Positions 27,907-35,763 of a stretch of DNA of 64,000 nucleotides are shown one piece after another. The notes beneath the pieces were generated by a model that was not told where the DNA came from, did not search any database, and saw only the letters and a program-made list of their open reading frames with translations. This DNA comes from Altererythrobacter sp. XM-24bin4 (GTDB taxonomy: Bacteria; Pseudomonadota; Alphaproteobacteria; Sphingomonadales; Sphingomonadaceae). A program made the position numbers and the translations under genes. The stretch is from NCBI GenBank assembly GCA_003149575.1, contig QCWG01000001.1, forward strand, positions 1,360,657-1,424,656, given 5' to 3'. Each line of letters begins with the position of its first letter. The first letter of the stretch is position 1.

Positions 27907-28799
27907 TGGCTGAGCTTCGCCGCGATCCTGTGCTGATGGTGGGCGAGGGCTGGGAAGGCGGCTATCGCCTGCTCGACAGCGGCAATGCTCGCAAGCTTGA
28001 ACAATTCGGTCCGCACGCCTTCATCCGCCCCGAGCCGCAGGCGATGTGGAGCCCGCGCATGGCGGATTGGCAAGCGGCTGGCGAATTTATCCCTGGATCC
28101 GATGAGGATGGCGGCGGGCGCTGGCAGCTTGACCAGTCATTGCCAGAGGATGGCTGGCCGGTGAGCTGGAACGAAGTGACCTTCTCTGCGCAGCCAACGC
28201 CGTTCCGGCATCTGCAGTTTTTCCCGGATATGGCCCCGGTGTGGGATTGGATGCGGGAACAGTTGAGCGAGGCGACTGAGGCCGAGACGATGAACCTGTT
28301 CGGCTATACCGGTGTTGGATCGCTGGCGTTGAGCCAACATGGCCGCGTGACACATGTCGATGCGAGCAAGAAATCGGTTGCGCAGGCTCGCGAAAATGCG
28401 GCGCTGTCAGGGATGGAAGGCCGCCCCATCCGCTGGCTGGTCGATGATGCGGCCAAGTTCACTGCGCGAGAGGTTCGCCGCGGTAATCGCTATGACGGGA
28501 TTATCCTCGATCCACCCAAGTTCGGGCGCGGGCCCAAGAATGAAACATGGCGTTTGGAAGAGAACCTGCCCGCGCTGCTTGCCGATTGCCGCAAGCTGCT
28601 GGATCGCGATAGCAAGTTCCTGTTCCTTACAGTTTACGCGGTGCGAATGAGCAGTCTGGCGCTTGCGGGTTTGGTCGACGAATTGTTCGCAGATATGCCC
28701 GGCACAATCGAGCACGGCGATCTCGCGGTGCTGGAGACCGGCGAGAGCGGCAGGCTGCTGCCTACAGCGATCTTCGCACGTTGGGGTAATTCCGGCTAA
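27906..28799 (+). CDS. Class I SAM-dependent methyltransferase, RlmI/RlmK-like
   Basis: A 297-residue Rossmann-fold methyltransferase. NLFGYTGVGSLAL is the SAM-binding motif I, VDASKKSVAQARENA follows, and ILDPPKFGRGP is the DPPKF-type catalytic motif seen in RlmI-like 23S rRNA m5C methyltransferases. No PUA domain is visible. The target RNA is inferred, not known. Start ATG 27906 overlaps the thrC stop; the frame extends upstream inside thrC. Confidence 0.88.
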   Translation: MAELRRDPVLMVGEGWEGGYRLLDSGNARKLEQFGPHAFIRPEPQAMWSPRMADWQAAGEFIPGSDEDGGGRWQLDQSLPEDGWPVSWNEVTFSAQPTPFRHLQFFPDMAPVWDWMREQLSEATEAETMNLFGYTGVGSLALSQHGRVTHVDASKKSVAQARENAALSGMEGRPIRWLVDDAAKFTAREVRRGNRYDGIILDPPKFGRGPKNETWRLEENLPALLADCRKLLDRDSKFLFLTVYAVRMSSLALAGLVDELFADMPGTIEHGDLAVLETGESGRLLPTAIFARWGNSG

Positions 28800-28808
28800 A
28801 GGGCGCGC

Positions 28809-29180
28809 ATGAACGATTCGCTGATCCTCGAAGTGGCTGATTTCGAACACGATGTCCTGACTGGCATCTATTCGGAGGAGACCGGCAAACCTCAGCCGCT
28901 GCGTTTCACGATTCAGGTGCGCATGGCGGTCGCTGAAAAATATGAAGCCGACACCCCCCTTGAGGGCAGCAAGAACTACATGGACCTGAAATTCGCAGCT
29001 TCCGATGCGCTGCCTGAAGGGGTCCATTTCAAGCTGATCGAGGCTGTGGCAGACCACATCTGTGAAACATTGTTCGTGCAGGATGCGCGGGTGGAAGCGG
29101 TAACTGTCAAGATCGTGAAACTGGCGATTGCCGAGGCTAATGAAAAGATCGGCATAACCCTCCACCGCGAGCGGAAGTAG
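28809..29180 (+). CDS. folB: Dihydroneopterin aldolase-like protein
   Basis: FolB-fold protein of 123 residues, making the folate intermediate 6-hydroxymethyl-dihydropterin in the known enzymes. The N-terminal VADFEHDVLTGIYSEE and SKNYMDLK resemble the family's VxxxxGV.xxE and YxxV segments, and VTVKIVKLAI the C-terminal strand with the conserved Lys. The sequence is somewhat diverged, so exact substrate is less sure. Two bases after the stop the next gene begins. Confidence 0.85.
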   Translation: MNDSLILEVADFEHDVLTGIYSEETGKPQPLRFTIQVRMAVAEKYEADTPLEGSKNYMDLKFAASDALPEGVHFKLIEAVADHICETLFVQDARVEAVTVKIVKLAIAEANEKIGITLHRERK

Positions 29181-29181
29181 G

Positions 29182-29499
29182 ATGGAGCAGGCCCAGTTGA
29201 AGGTGGAACACCTGCCGGCTGAACCACTCGATGCGGCTGCCGCATTCCACCGCGCGCATCTGAATTCAGCCATAGCGGCTCTAGAGGGGGCGGCAGCTGA
29301 TCTAACCATTATCTTGCCGCTTGCCCCAAGCAATCACGATGACTGGCGGCGGACAGTTGCGCGCGATCTGGCCCGAAAATTCGCGCCCAAAAGGGTGAAT
29401 GTGCTGGGTGGGGGCAGTGAAGCGGCTGTCCAATCAATGCTCGCATATTTGAGGGGCGCGCCCGGCGTCACTGGGCAGTACCTTCCATTGCATGACTAG
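29182..29499 (+). CDS. Small Rossmann-like protein of unknown function
   Basis: A 105-residue protein. The pattern LTIILPLAPSNHDDWRRTVARDLARKFAPKRVNVLGGGSE suggests one beta-alpha-beta nucleotide-type fold, but there is no enzyme motif I recognise. It is placed between folB (two-base gap) and moaA (8-base overlap), so it is probably co-translated with moaA. I recall similar short genes beside moaA or folB in sphingomonads, without a known function. Confidence 0.75.
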   Translation: MEQAQLKVEHLPAEPLDAAAAFHRAHLNSAIAALEGAAADLTIILPLAPSNHDDWRRTVARDLARKFAPKRVNVLGGGSEAAVQSMLAYLRGAPGVTGQYLPLHD

Positions 29500-30526
29500 G
29501 GTCCGAGACGATTTGCTTCCCAGCGCCAAGCCTGCGCCATTGATCGATGGCTTCCAGCGCCAGATCAAGTATCTGCGCCTGTCCGTTACTGATCGCTGCG
29601 ATTTGCGCTGCACCTATTGCATGCCGGAGCGGATGACGTTCCTGCCGCGCAAGGAAGTCTTGAGCCTTGAGGAACTCTATCAACTATCGCTCGGCTTTAT
29701 TGCACGCGGGGTTACCAAGATCCGCGTTACTGGCGGGGAACCGCTGGTCCGTCGCGACATCATCGACCTGTTTCGCGCGTTGGGGCGCAAGCTTGGTGAC
29801 GGGCTCGAAGAGCTTACACTGACAACCAATGCAACTCAGCTTGCCCAGCATGCTGACGATTTGGCGAGCGCGGGAGTAAAGCGGGTGAATGTCTCGCTCG
29901 ACACACGTGACCGCGAGCAGTTTGCCAGGCTGTCACGGCGCGATGCACTGCCACGTGTTCTGGAAGGGATCGCTGCGGCAAAGGAAGCCGGGCTCAGGCT
30001 CAAGATCAACACTGTCGCGCTCAAAGGCGTGAACGAGCATGAACTTCCCGACCTAATCGCATGGGCGCATGGTGAAGGCTTCGATCACACATTGATCGAA
30101 GTCATGCCGCTGGGTGATGTCAATGAGGACCGGGTCGATCATTTTTTGCCGCTATCGGCTGTGCGCGAACAGCTGGAGCAGCGCTGGACGCTCACTCCGC
30201 TAAGTGAAAGCTCTGGCGGTCCTGCGCGCTACGACCGGATTGAAGAGACCGGCGGCAAGCTGGGCATGATTACGCCGCTGACCAACAATTTCTGCGCAGG
30301 CTGCAACCGCTTGCGTGTGACGGCGACAGGGCAGCTCTATCCCTGCCTGGGTGGCGGAGAGCGAGTGGATTTGCGCGCGGCGCTGCGTTCGGATGATCCG
30401 GAGGCAAATCTGCAAGCTGCGCTGAATGAAGCCATGCGGATCAAGCCTGAACGGCATCATTTCGATATCTCTGAACGCGGCGCTGAACCGGCGCAGCCGC
30501 GCCATATGTCCATGACGGGTGGCTAA
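29492..30526 (+). CDS. moaA: GTP 3',8-cyclase
   Basis: Radical-SAM enzyme, first step of molybdenum cofactor synthesis from GTP. CDLRCTYC (CX3CX2C) binds the N-terminal 4Fe-4S cluster; CAGCNRLRV plus a further Cys (YPCLGG) bind the C-terminal cluster; the C-terminus ends in the conserved Gly-Gly (SMTGG). 344 residues, normal length. One base separates its stop from the moaD ATG. Confidence 0.97.
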   Translation: MTRVRDDLLPSAKPAPLIDGFQRQIKYLRLSVTDRCDLRCTYCMPERMTFLPRKEVLSLEELYQLSLGFIARGVTKIRVTGGEPLVRRDIIDLFRALGRKLGDGLEELTLTTNATQLAQHADDLASAGVKRVNVSLDTRDREQFARLSRRDALPRVLEGIAAAKEAGLRLKINTVALKGVNEHELPDLIAWAHGEGFDHTLIEVMPLGDVNEDRVDHFLPLSAVREQLEQRWTLTPLSESSGGPARYDRIEETGGKLGMITPLTNNFCAGCNRLRVTATGQLYPCLGGGERVDLRAALRSDDPEANLQAALNEAMRIKPERHHFDISERGAEPAQPRHMSMTGG

Positions 30527-30527
30527 C

Positions 30528-30770
30528 ATGGCGGTGACGGTGCTCTTTCTTGGCCCCTTGCGCGATCTGGCGGGTGCAGAAAGCCGCGAATTTTCCGCGC
30601 CACTCGACTGGGAGGGGCTGATATCATCTGTCGCGCCTGAAGTTGCCGAACAGCTGCGGCAGGAGCGCGTGAATGTTGCCTGCGCCGGAAAAGTTCTGGC
30701 GGACAAGACGTCGCTTAATGCGCAAGAGGGTGATGAAGTTGCGTTGCTTCCGCCCGTAAGTGGTGGCTGA
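30528..30770 (+). CDS. moaD: Molybdopterin synthase sulfur carrier subunit
   Basis: Ubiquitin-fold sulfur carrier of 80 residues ending in PPVSGG; the terminal Gly-Gly is the thiocarboxylated tail. ATG 30528 is preferred over the GTG at 30519, which would overlap moaA. Works with MoaE encoded two bases downstream. Confidence 0.94.
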   Translation: MAVTVLFLGPLRDLAGAESREFSAPLDWEGLISSVAPEVAEQLRQERVNVACAGKVLADKTSLNAQEGDEVALLPPVSGG

Positions 30771-30772
30771 CA

Positions 30773-31216
30773 ATGCGCGATGTTCGCCTGTTAGCAGACG
30801 CATTTGATCCGGGCGCGCTAGTAGAACAATTCACAGCGGCAAACCCGGGATTGGGCGGGATATGCACCTTCGTTGGCGAAGTGCGAAACGATACGGGTGT
30901 CGAAGCTTTGGAGCTATCTCACTACGAACCGCTGACGCTACCAAGCATGGAAGAGCTTGCTGACAAAGCCTTCGCGCGGTTTGATCTGATGGGACTATTG
31001 ATGGTTCACCGGGTTGGGCAAATGCTTCCCGGCGAGCCCATCGTTTGCGTTTCTGCAGCAGCCAAACATCGCCGGGCGGCAATTGATGCCGTCGATTACT
31101 GCATGGATCATCTGAAAGCCGCGGCCTGGTTCTGGAAACGCGAAAAACGCGATGGCGAATGGAGTTGGATCGAGCCGCGTAGCGATGACTACGCCGATCT
31201 TGCGCGTTGGAAGTGA
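30773..31216 (+). CDS. moaE: Molybdopterin synthase catalytic subunit
   Basis: Converts cyclic pyranopterin monophosphate to molybdopterin using MoaD thiocarboxylate. The 147 residues contain TFVGEVRN, LELSHYEPL, HRVGQMLPGEP and WKREKRDGEWSW (active-site Lys). End of the plus-strand run that began at coxB. The moaC, moaB and moeA functions are not in the window. Confidence 0.96.
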   Translation: MRDVRLLADAFDPGALVEQFTAANPGLGGICTFVGEVRNDTGVEALELSHYEPLTLPSMEELADKAFARFDLMGLLMVHRVGQMLPGEPIVCVSAAAKHRRAAIDAVDYCMDHLKAAAWFWKREKRDGEWSWIEPRSDDYADLARWK

Positions 31217-31231
31217 GATAATTCGCACGAT

Positions 31232-31245
31232 TTGATCTTGATCAA
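31232..31245 (+). promoter_or_regulatory. FNR/Anr-type binding site
   Basis: TTGAT-N4-ATCAA, a perfect match to the FNR-family consensus, centred 62 bases before the ATG at 31300. If it activates as a class II site at -41.5, transcription would start near 31280. An FNR-type regulator gene lies immediately beyond the target gene. Confidence 0.75.
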
Positions 31246-31299
31246 GGAGCTAACTTCACGGGGGTGGCAAGAGATGTCTCAATGGAAGGAGACATTGTC

Positions 31300-31740
31300 A
31301 TGTCAAAATTGCTTACACCAGAAATCGTCCAGCAGAAGGCGCGGATCGTTGATGCGCCCGAAGCCGAAGCGCAAGTGCAGACCAATGTCGACCGTAATTT
31401 TGAGCTCCCCAAGGCACTCTATGGTGCGACGCTTGCTTGCTACCTAGGATTTGTAGCCATCACAGCGATGGCATTCGGCAATCCTGTCTTGATCATTCCT
31501 ATGGTGATCATTGCGTTTATCGTTACCGCAGGTTTCGTGGTTCCAGGTATCTGGACGCAGCTCAAACCGGAAACCAAAAAGAAACGCTCCATGGGCCTTG
31601 ATCACTTCGCAGGCAAAGGCATCATGACCAACACCGGCCCGCTCAAGGCCAGAGATGCCGCCACACAAGTTTTAATCCTGCCAGTTCTCGTACTGCTCTG
31701 GGGCGTCGCGGTGGTGACGATAGCCGCGCTGGCGGGCTGA
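31300..31740 (+). CDS. Membrane protein of unknown function under an FNR box
   Basis: A 146-residue protein with hydrophobic segments at about 43-60, 63-82 and 123-143. ATG 31300 has AAGGAG 10 bases upstream; an in-frame TTG/ATG upstream is less likely. The loop holds a Lys-rich TKKKRSMGLDHF. I do not recognise the family. The FNR box at 31232 and the neighbouring fnr gene suggest oxygen-controlled expression. It is convergent with fnr, 11 bases apart. Confidence 0.75.
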   Translation: MSKLLTPEIVQQKARIVDAPEAEAQVQTNVDRNFELPKALYGATLACYLGFVAITAMAFGNPVLIIPMVIIAFIVTAGFVVPGIWTQLKPETKKKRSMGLDHFAGKGIMTNTGPLKARDAATQVLILPVLVLLWGVAVVTIAALAG

Positions 31741-31751
31741 GAGGGGCCCGC

Positions 31752-32450
31752 CTATTCCCGAGACCTTCCCGAGAGGGCTTGCAGGTGCGCGGGGTCGATC
31801 AATTCGATCCCGCGCTTGCCTATGCGGCGAATTGCGCCGGTAGCTTCCAAATCGCCCAGTTTCCGGCTTACTGTTTCAATCGTTAGTCCGAGCATATTGG
31901 CGATCTCGCCGCGCGATAGCGGCAAATCGAACTGCGCCACTGGGTGGCAAGGCGACTGGCTGGCCGCACGCGCGAAATCATAGATCAAGGCCGCGAGGCG
32001 CGTTTCCGCATTGGCATTGCCAGTCAGTTCCAAAAGGCTGCGTGTCGCATGCAAATCTTCCTGACTGCGCCGCAGGAGTGCTTTGGTGAGCGCAGGATAG
32101 GCATCCACGGCGCGGTGGAGATCGGCCTTGGCAAAGGTGCAAAGCTGGCTTTCGGTCAATGCGACGACATCATGCTGGGCAAACGGAGCAAATAACTCGC
32201 CGATGAAGCCGGCTGGGTGAACCAATGCCAGGATTTGTTCATTGCCATCGATATCGGTTGCAGAAACTTTCAAGGCACCGCTTACCAACGTGGCACACGC
32301 GGCATTGTCGTCTCCGGCCGCAAACAAGGTTTCCCCGCGTTTGAGCGTGCGTGTTCGCCCGGCAGCGGCCGTGACTGCACGCTCTGCCTCGTCTAGAACT
32401 GAGCACGCAGCGCTGTCACGGACTGGGCATGTAGCACAGGCGAGGTTCAT
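31752..32450 (-). CDS. FNR-type Crp-family oxygen-sensing regulator
   Basis: A 232-residue Crp/Fnr protein. The N-terminal Cys5, Cys8 and Cys16 (ACATCPVRDSAAC) plus Cys104 (ESQLCTF) match the four ligands of an FNR 4Fe-4S cluster. A cyclic-nucleotide-like sensor domain and dimer helix follow. The HTH LSRGEIANMLGLTIETVSRKLG includes ETVSR (Glu192, Ser195, Arg196), the recognition pattern that reads TTGAT half-sites. Predicted to bind the box at 31232. Its ATG overlaps the lipoprotein stop by four bases, so its level may follow that gene. Confidence 0.92.
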   Translation of the reverse strand: MNLACATCPVRDSAACSVLDEAERAVTAAAGRTRTLKRGETLFAAGDDNAACATLVSGALKVSATDIDGNEQILALVHPAGFIGELFAPFAQHDVVALTESQLCTFAKADLHRAVDAYPALTKALLRRSQEDLHATRSLLELTGNANAETRLAALIYDFARAASQSPCHPVAQFDLPLSRGEIANMLGLTIETVSRKLGDLEATGAIRRIGKRGIELIDPAHLQALSGRSRE

Positions 32451-32989
32451 GGGTTGCTGCCGTCGGGGGTTGAATCTAGTAAGGTAATCAACTCTGTAAT
32501 CAATTGGCGTTCAACGGTATGATAATCGGAAACTTGCTGTCTAGCCAAGTCGATTTGCGTTCGCTCCGCGAAGGAAAGGGAAGCGTCTGCATAAAGCGAA
32601 TCAAGGTCAGCCAACAGCGACACAGTCTGACCATTGTGCGATTCGAGCGAACCGATCGCGATTTGCGCGATTGGCCAGCGATTGTCTTCAATGCCGGTGC
32701 CGGAAGCCGAAGCGATAAGTGGCCTTGCCCTGTTTGCTTCTGAAAGGAAGCGCGCGTGCTGATCACCCGCAGCTAGCAAAGCATTTTCGACTTCGGCCAT
32801 TTCCTTAGCGCCCAGGGAGGCCGGTGCAGTTGCTTGCGTCGGGGCAGCAGCGCTTGTGAACGTACCTTGCACACGTTCAAAATTGCGTAGATTCAAGTCG
32901 GGGTAACGGCTTCCGCCGCCGGCGCAGCCACTGAGTGATGCGACAGCAAAAACCACTGCAAGAGTTCGAGGAAGGATAGGATAGTCCAT
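32447..32989 (-). CDS. Lipoprotein of unknown function, upstream of fnr
   Basis: A 180-residue protein from ATG 32989. The signal peptide ends in the lipobox LSGC (Cys22), so it is probably anchored in the outer membrane. The mature part is Ala-rich and helical, with heptad-like stretches (about 65-170) that could form a coiled coil. No family recognised. It overlaps fnr by four bases (ATGA). A longer frame upstream to 33148 is rejected because it lacks a signal peptide. Confidence 0.8.
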   Translation of the reverse strand: MDYPILPRTLAVVFAVASLSGCAGGGSRYPDLNLRNFERVQGTFTSAAAPTQATAPASLGAKEMAEVENALLAAGDQHARFLSEANRARPLIASASGTGIEDNRWPIAQIAIGSLESHNGQTVSLLADLDSLYADASLSFAERTQIDLARQQVSDYHTVERQLITELITLLDSTPDGSNP

Positions 32990-33098
32990 TTGAGCCAGTG
33001 AATAGCACGAACACCGCTCCTTGCCACCCACTCGTGGCGCGCCGTGTCCACATTCGCGCATTTTCTTGTGCGGTGCGCAAAAATGCGATGATCCGGCG

Positions 33099-33126
33099 TT
33101 GACTTGAGCCCGCCTATCCCTTAACG
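33099..33126 (+). promoter_or_regulatory. Candidate rplU promoter
   Basis: TTGACT (33099-33104) is a good -35 element; a weak TTAACG follows after 16 bases. The position fits an rplU-rpmA transcript starting about 90 bases before the rplU ATG. The -10 match is poor. Confidence 0.3.
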
Positions 33127-33170
33127 GCACGCTTCTTTCCGGCGCCACCTTCTGGTGGAGAGTCGGGTGC

Positions 33171-33193
33171 GCCCTTTCGAAGAGTGAAAGGGC
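33171..33193 (+). promoter_or_regulatory. Leader hairpin upstream of rplU
   Basis: Perfect 8-base arms GCCCTTTC and GAAAGGGC with a 7-base loop, 27 bases before the rplU ATG. Ribosomal-protein operons often carry leader structures bound by their own product; that role here is a guess from position. Confidence 0.4.
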
Positions 33194-33220
33194 ACAGCTT
33201 TAGATTGAGAGATTACCACC

Positions 33221-33688
33221 ATGTTCGCAGTCGTGCGCACAGGCGGCAAACAATACCGGGTTGCCGCCGGAGACAAAATTGCAGTCGAAAAACTCGCTGG
33301 CGACGCCGGCGACACCGTGACGCTGGGCGATGTCCTGCTCGCAGGTGAGGGTGACAAGCTTGCTGATGCTTCGAAGGTTTCTGTTTCGGCAGAGATCATC
33401 GCTCAAGCGAAGAGCGAGAAGGTTGTCGTTTTCAAGAAGCGTCGTCGCCATAACTATCGCCGCAAGGCCGGTCACCGCCAGCAGATGACTCTGCTGCGTA
33501 TCACCGATGTAGGCGAAGGCGCGAAGAAGGCACCGGCCAAGAAGGCCGCCGCCAAGACTGAAGACGTACCGAAGAAGGCTCCAGCCAAGAAGGCCGCTCC
33601 TAAGAAGGAAGCAGCTGAGAAGAAGGCACCGGCTAAAAAGGCTCCAGCCAAGAAGGCTGCAGCCAAGAAGCCGGCCGCGAAGAAGTAA
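33221..33688 (+). CDS. rplU: 50S ribosomal protein L21 with Lys/Ala-rich tail
   Basis: Large-subunit ribosomal protein. Residues 1 to about 98 are a standard L21 ([14 protein letters not shown] start; [17 protein letters not shown] rRNA-binding loop). Residues 99-155 form a low-complexity tail of repeated AKKA, PAKKA and APKK units like histone H1. L21 is usually about 103 residues; such tails occur in sphingomonads. The tail is in frame and ends just before rpmA, so it is not a frameshift artefact. Confidence 0.96.
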   Translation: MFAVVRTGGKQYRVAAGDKIAVEKLAGDAGDTVTLGDVLLAGEGDKLADASKVSVSAEIIAQAKSEKVVVFKKRRRHNYRRKAGHRQQMTLLRITDVGEGAKKAPAKKAAAKTEDVPKKAPAKKAAPKKEAAEKKAPAKKAPAKKAAAKKPAAKK

Positions 33689-33700
33689 GGATCAGGACCC

Positions 33701-33970
33701 ATGGCACATAAAAAAGCAGGTGGTTCATCACGTAACGGTCGCGATTCAGTCGGCCGTCGCCTTGGTGTGAAGAAGTTCGGCAGCGAAGGCGTTGTTGCAG
33801 GCAACATCATCGTGCGTCAGCGCGGCACCAAATTCTATCCAGGCAGCAATGTAGGTATGGGCAAAGACCATACCCTATTTGCGCTCGAGAACGGCGTGGT
33901 GCGATTCCACAAAGGCAAACTTGGCCGCAAATACGTGTCAGTGGACGCGATTATGGAAGCAGCCGAATAA
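33701..33970 (+). CDS. rpmA: 50S ribosomal protein L27
   Basis: Ribosomal protein of 89 residues whose N-terminal tail reaches the peptidyl-transferase centre. [16 protein letters not shown] and [23 protein letters not shown] are diagnostic. There is no Firmicutes-type N-terminal extension. Twelve bases downstream of rplU, same transcript. Confidence 0.98.
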   Translation: MAHKKAGGSSRNGRDSVGRRLGVKKFGSEGVVAGNIIVRQRGTKFYPGSNVGMGKDHTLFALENGVVRFHKGKLGRKYVSVDAIMEAAE

Positions 33971-34037
33971 CCGGACGTTCCGATAAAGGGATCGTCCACC
34001 GGGACGGTCCCAGCCGGATTTAACCACCGGCACTCGA

Positions 34038-34069
34038 AGAGGGAGATGGGGCCGACCCGTCTCCCTCTT
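34038..34069 (+). terminator. Terminator of rplU-rpmA
   Basis: Long hairpin with near-complementary arms AAGAGGGAGA and TCTCCCTCTT, followed by a T-rich but interrupted stretch (GTCGTTTCTC). It follows rpmA by about 70 bases. Confidence 0.65.
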
Positions 34070-34170
34070 GTCGTTTCTCCCTCTCAGACTGGCGAAATCC
34101 ACTTCGCCGCAATGAATGTGTCACGCATTGCTCCTAAACGGGCGGCAGCGGGGCATTGAGGAGAAGGAAG

Positions 34171-34704
34171 ATGTTCCACTGCACCGAAAGGTTGCTCTTG
34201 AGACCGGCATGGCCAGAAGATTGGCAAGCCGTCTATTCCGGAATCGCCGATGAAGGCGTGGTGCGGAACCTTGCGCGGGCGCCATGGCCATACGGCCAGG
34301 ATGATGCGCGCAGTTTTGTGGAGCTGCCGGTTGATCCCAGGTTTCCGCGCTTTCTCATCACACGTTCGCGAGATGCCGCCCTGATCGGTTGCATCGGGAT
34401 CGATATGACGGCCGGTCAGGTTGAACTGGGCTATTGGATTGCGCGCCAGCACTGGGGGCGGGGCTATGCCACCGAGGCTGGGCGCGGTGTAATCGAGATT
34501 GCTTCAGCTCTTGGCTATAAGACATTGGTTGCAAGCCATTTTCTAGACAACCCTGCTTCGGGCAAGGTGTTGTCAAAACTTGGCTTCAAGCCCACCGGTC
34601 GGATCGTAAATCGCCATAGCTGTGGCCGTGGAGCAGAGGCGCCGATCGCTGAATATTCGCTCGATCTGTCTGAGCAATCGGCAGATTGGGAAACTGCCGC
34701 CTGA
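34171..34704 (+). CDS. GNAT family N-acetyltransferase
   Basis: A 177-residue acetyltransferase of the RimJ/RimL-like type. RLLLRPAWPEDW opens the domain, IGCIGIDM is the central strand, and LGYWIARQHWGRGYATEAGRGVI contains the acetyl-CoA pyrophosphate loop. ATG 34171 is preferred (GAGGAGAAGGA upstream) over an upstream TTG. The acceptor substrate is unknown. Convergent with the PF10118 gene across a shared terminator. Confidence 0.88.
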   Translation: MFHCTERLLLRPAWPEDWQAVYSGIADEGVVRNLARAPWPYGQDDARSFVELPVDPRFPRFLITRSRDAALIGCIGIDMTAGQVELGYWIARQHWGRGYATEAGRGVIEIASALGYKTLVASHFLDNPASGKVLSKLGFKPTGRIVNRHSCGRGAEAPIAEYSLDLSEQSADWETAA

Positions 34705-34734
34705 TCGTCTCTCCTCTCCTCATTCAGGCGGCAC

Positions 34735-34774
34735 AAAAAGAAGCCCCGGTTCCATTGCGGAGCCGGGGCTTTTT
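34735..34774. terminator. Bidirectional terminator
   Basis: Hairpin with arms AGCCCCGG and CCGGGGCT; the left flank is an A-run (AAAAAG) and the right a T-run (CTTTTT), so it can stop the GNAT transcript (plus) and the PF10118 transcript (minus). Confidence 0.85.
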
Positions 34775-34797
34775 GATACTTGGGGAAGACGCAAAGA

Positions 34798-35712
34798 CTA
34801 TTCTGCAGGTTGAAGAAGAGCGTCTTCAAAGTCACCTTCGTACAGGCCAATCAGTTCGCGATCATCGTGATCCCACGGGTGGAAGCCCGGCTTGAAGTAA
34901 GCCAGCCAGGCCGGGAAAATGCGGCGCACAACGCCTGGTGACCATGCCAGATACTTGAACAGGCCCCAGCGTGCCTTCCAGCCGGTAATGCCGTCCTGCG
35001 CCAGCAGGTTCATCGTGTCTTCCCAGCGGTTCTTGAAGAAGCGGCCCGTGACGATCAGCATCATCAGGCTGCGCACTTTCCAGCGGCGGAACGGCGTCCA
35101 GTCGCGAGTGGCGTGGTTCCAGGTGTCATAGGCGACGCCCTTGTGCTCGATTTCCTCGGCCGCATGCCAGCGCCACATATTGCGAACTTCGGGGTCAGCC
35201 TTGTCGAAATGCTTTAGATTCTTCAGGAATTCGCTCGCCATCATAGCGGTGTAGTGCTCGAGCGCCATTGTTGCGGCGAGATTGAGGATCTCCGGACGGC
35301 CCTTGGTCAGATTGAGCATTTCCTCGACGCGCTTGTCGATTGCTTTGATGTCGTAACCGTGATCTTCGGCAAGGCGGTTGAACGCAATGTGTTCGCGGGT
35401 GTGGTTGATTTCCTGCTTCACGAAAGCGCGGATCTCTGCCGCGAGCTTAGGCGGGGCGCCGTCGCGATGCGCCTTGACCGCTTCAATGAAGAAAGCCTCA
35501 CCGCGCGGGAAAGTGGCTGACAGGGCATTATGCCAAGCGGTGCCGAACGGTTCGCCCGCCCACCACCGATTGGGTGTGGTGTTGCGGTTAAAGCGCTCGT
35601 CACGAACGGTGATTTCGAGATCGGCCGGTGTTGGATCTTTTGTGCTGCGGCGGTTTGCGGCTGCTGCGGTTTCAAGATCGATCTTGGCAGGGGCGTTCAC
35701 TGGGCACTCCAT
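34798..35712 (-). CDS. PF10118-type metal-dependent hydrolase, paralogue 1 (ferritin-like motif pattern)
   Basis: A 304-residue protein of the family annotated predicted metal-dependent hydrolase. The residues spaced along its helices look like a di-iron ferritin-like bundle: Glu72/Glu77 (RGEAFFIE), Glu101-x2-His104 (QEINHTREH), Glu152 (ALEHYT) and Glu187-x2-His190 (WHAAEEIEHKG). The E / ExxH / E / ExxH order is typical of such bundles; that it is di-iron rather than a hydrolase is my inference. A close paralogue is at 37274-38191. Start is uncertain: ATG 35712 or ATG 35730, neither with a clear Shine-Dalgarno. Substrate unknown. Confidence 0.8.
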   Translation of the reverse strand: MECPVNAPAKIDLETAAAANRRSTKDPTPADLEITVRDERFNRNTTPNRWWAGEPFGTAWHNALSATFPRGEAFFIEAVKAHRDGAPPKLAAEIRAFVKQEINHTREHIAFNRLAEDHGYDIKAIDKRVEEMLNLTKGRPEILNLAATMALEHYTAMMASEFLKNLKHFDKADPEVRNMWRWHAAEEIEHKGVAYDTWNHATRDWTPFRRWKVRSLMMLIVTGRFFKNRWEDTMNLLAQDGITGWKARWGLFKYLAWSPGVVRRIFPAWLAYFKPGFHPWDHDDRELIGLYEGDFEDALLQPAE

Positions 35713-35749
35713 GATTCGGGTTACTGACATGATTGTAAGTAGCTGGTAC

Positions 35750-35763
35750 TGACATCAGTGTCA
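35750..35763. promoter_or_regulatory. Inverted repeat upstream of paralogue 1
   Basis: TGACA-N4-TGTCA, 38 bases before the ATG at 35712. On the minus strand the adjacent 9-mer ATGTCAGTA occurs twice, 25 bases apart (35755-35747 and 35730-35722), the second at the alternative ATG. Could be an operator with two half-turn-spaced sites; unproven. Confidence 0.35.

Noticed and set aside
33472..33810. Hydrophobic Ala/Phe-rich minus-strand frame opposite the L21 tail
   Set aside because: It is the reverse reading of Lys/Ala repeat codons and only mimics a membrane protein.
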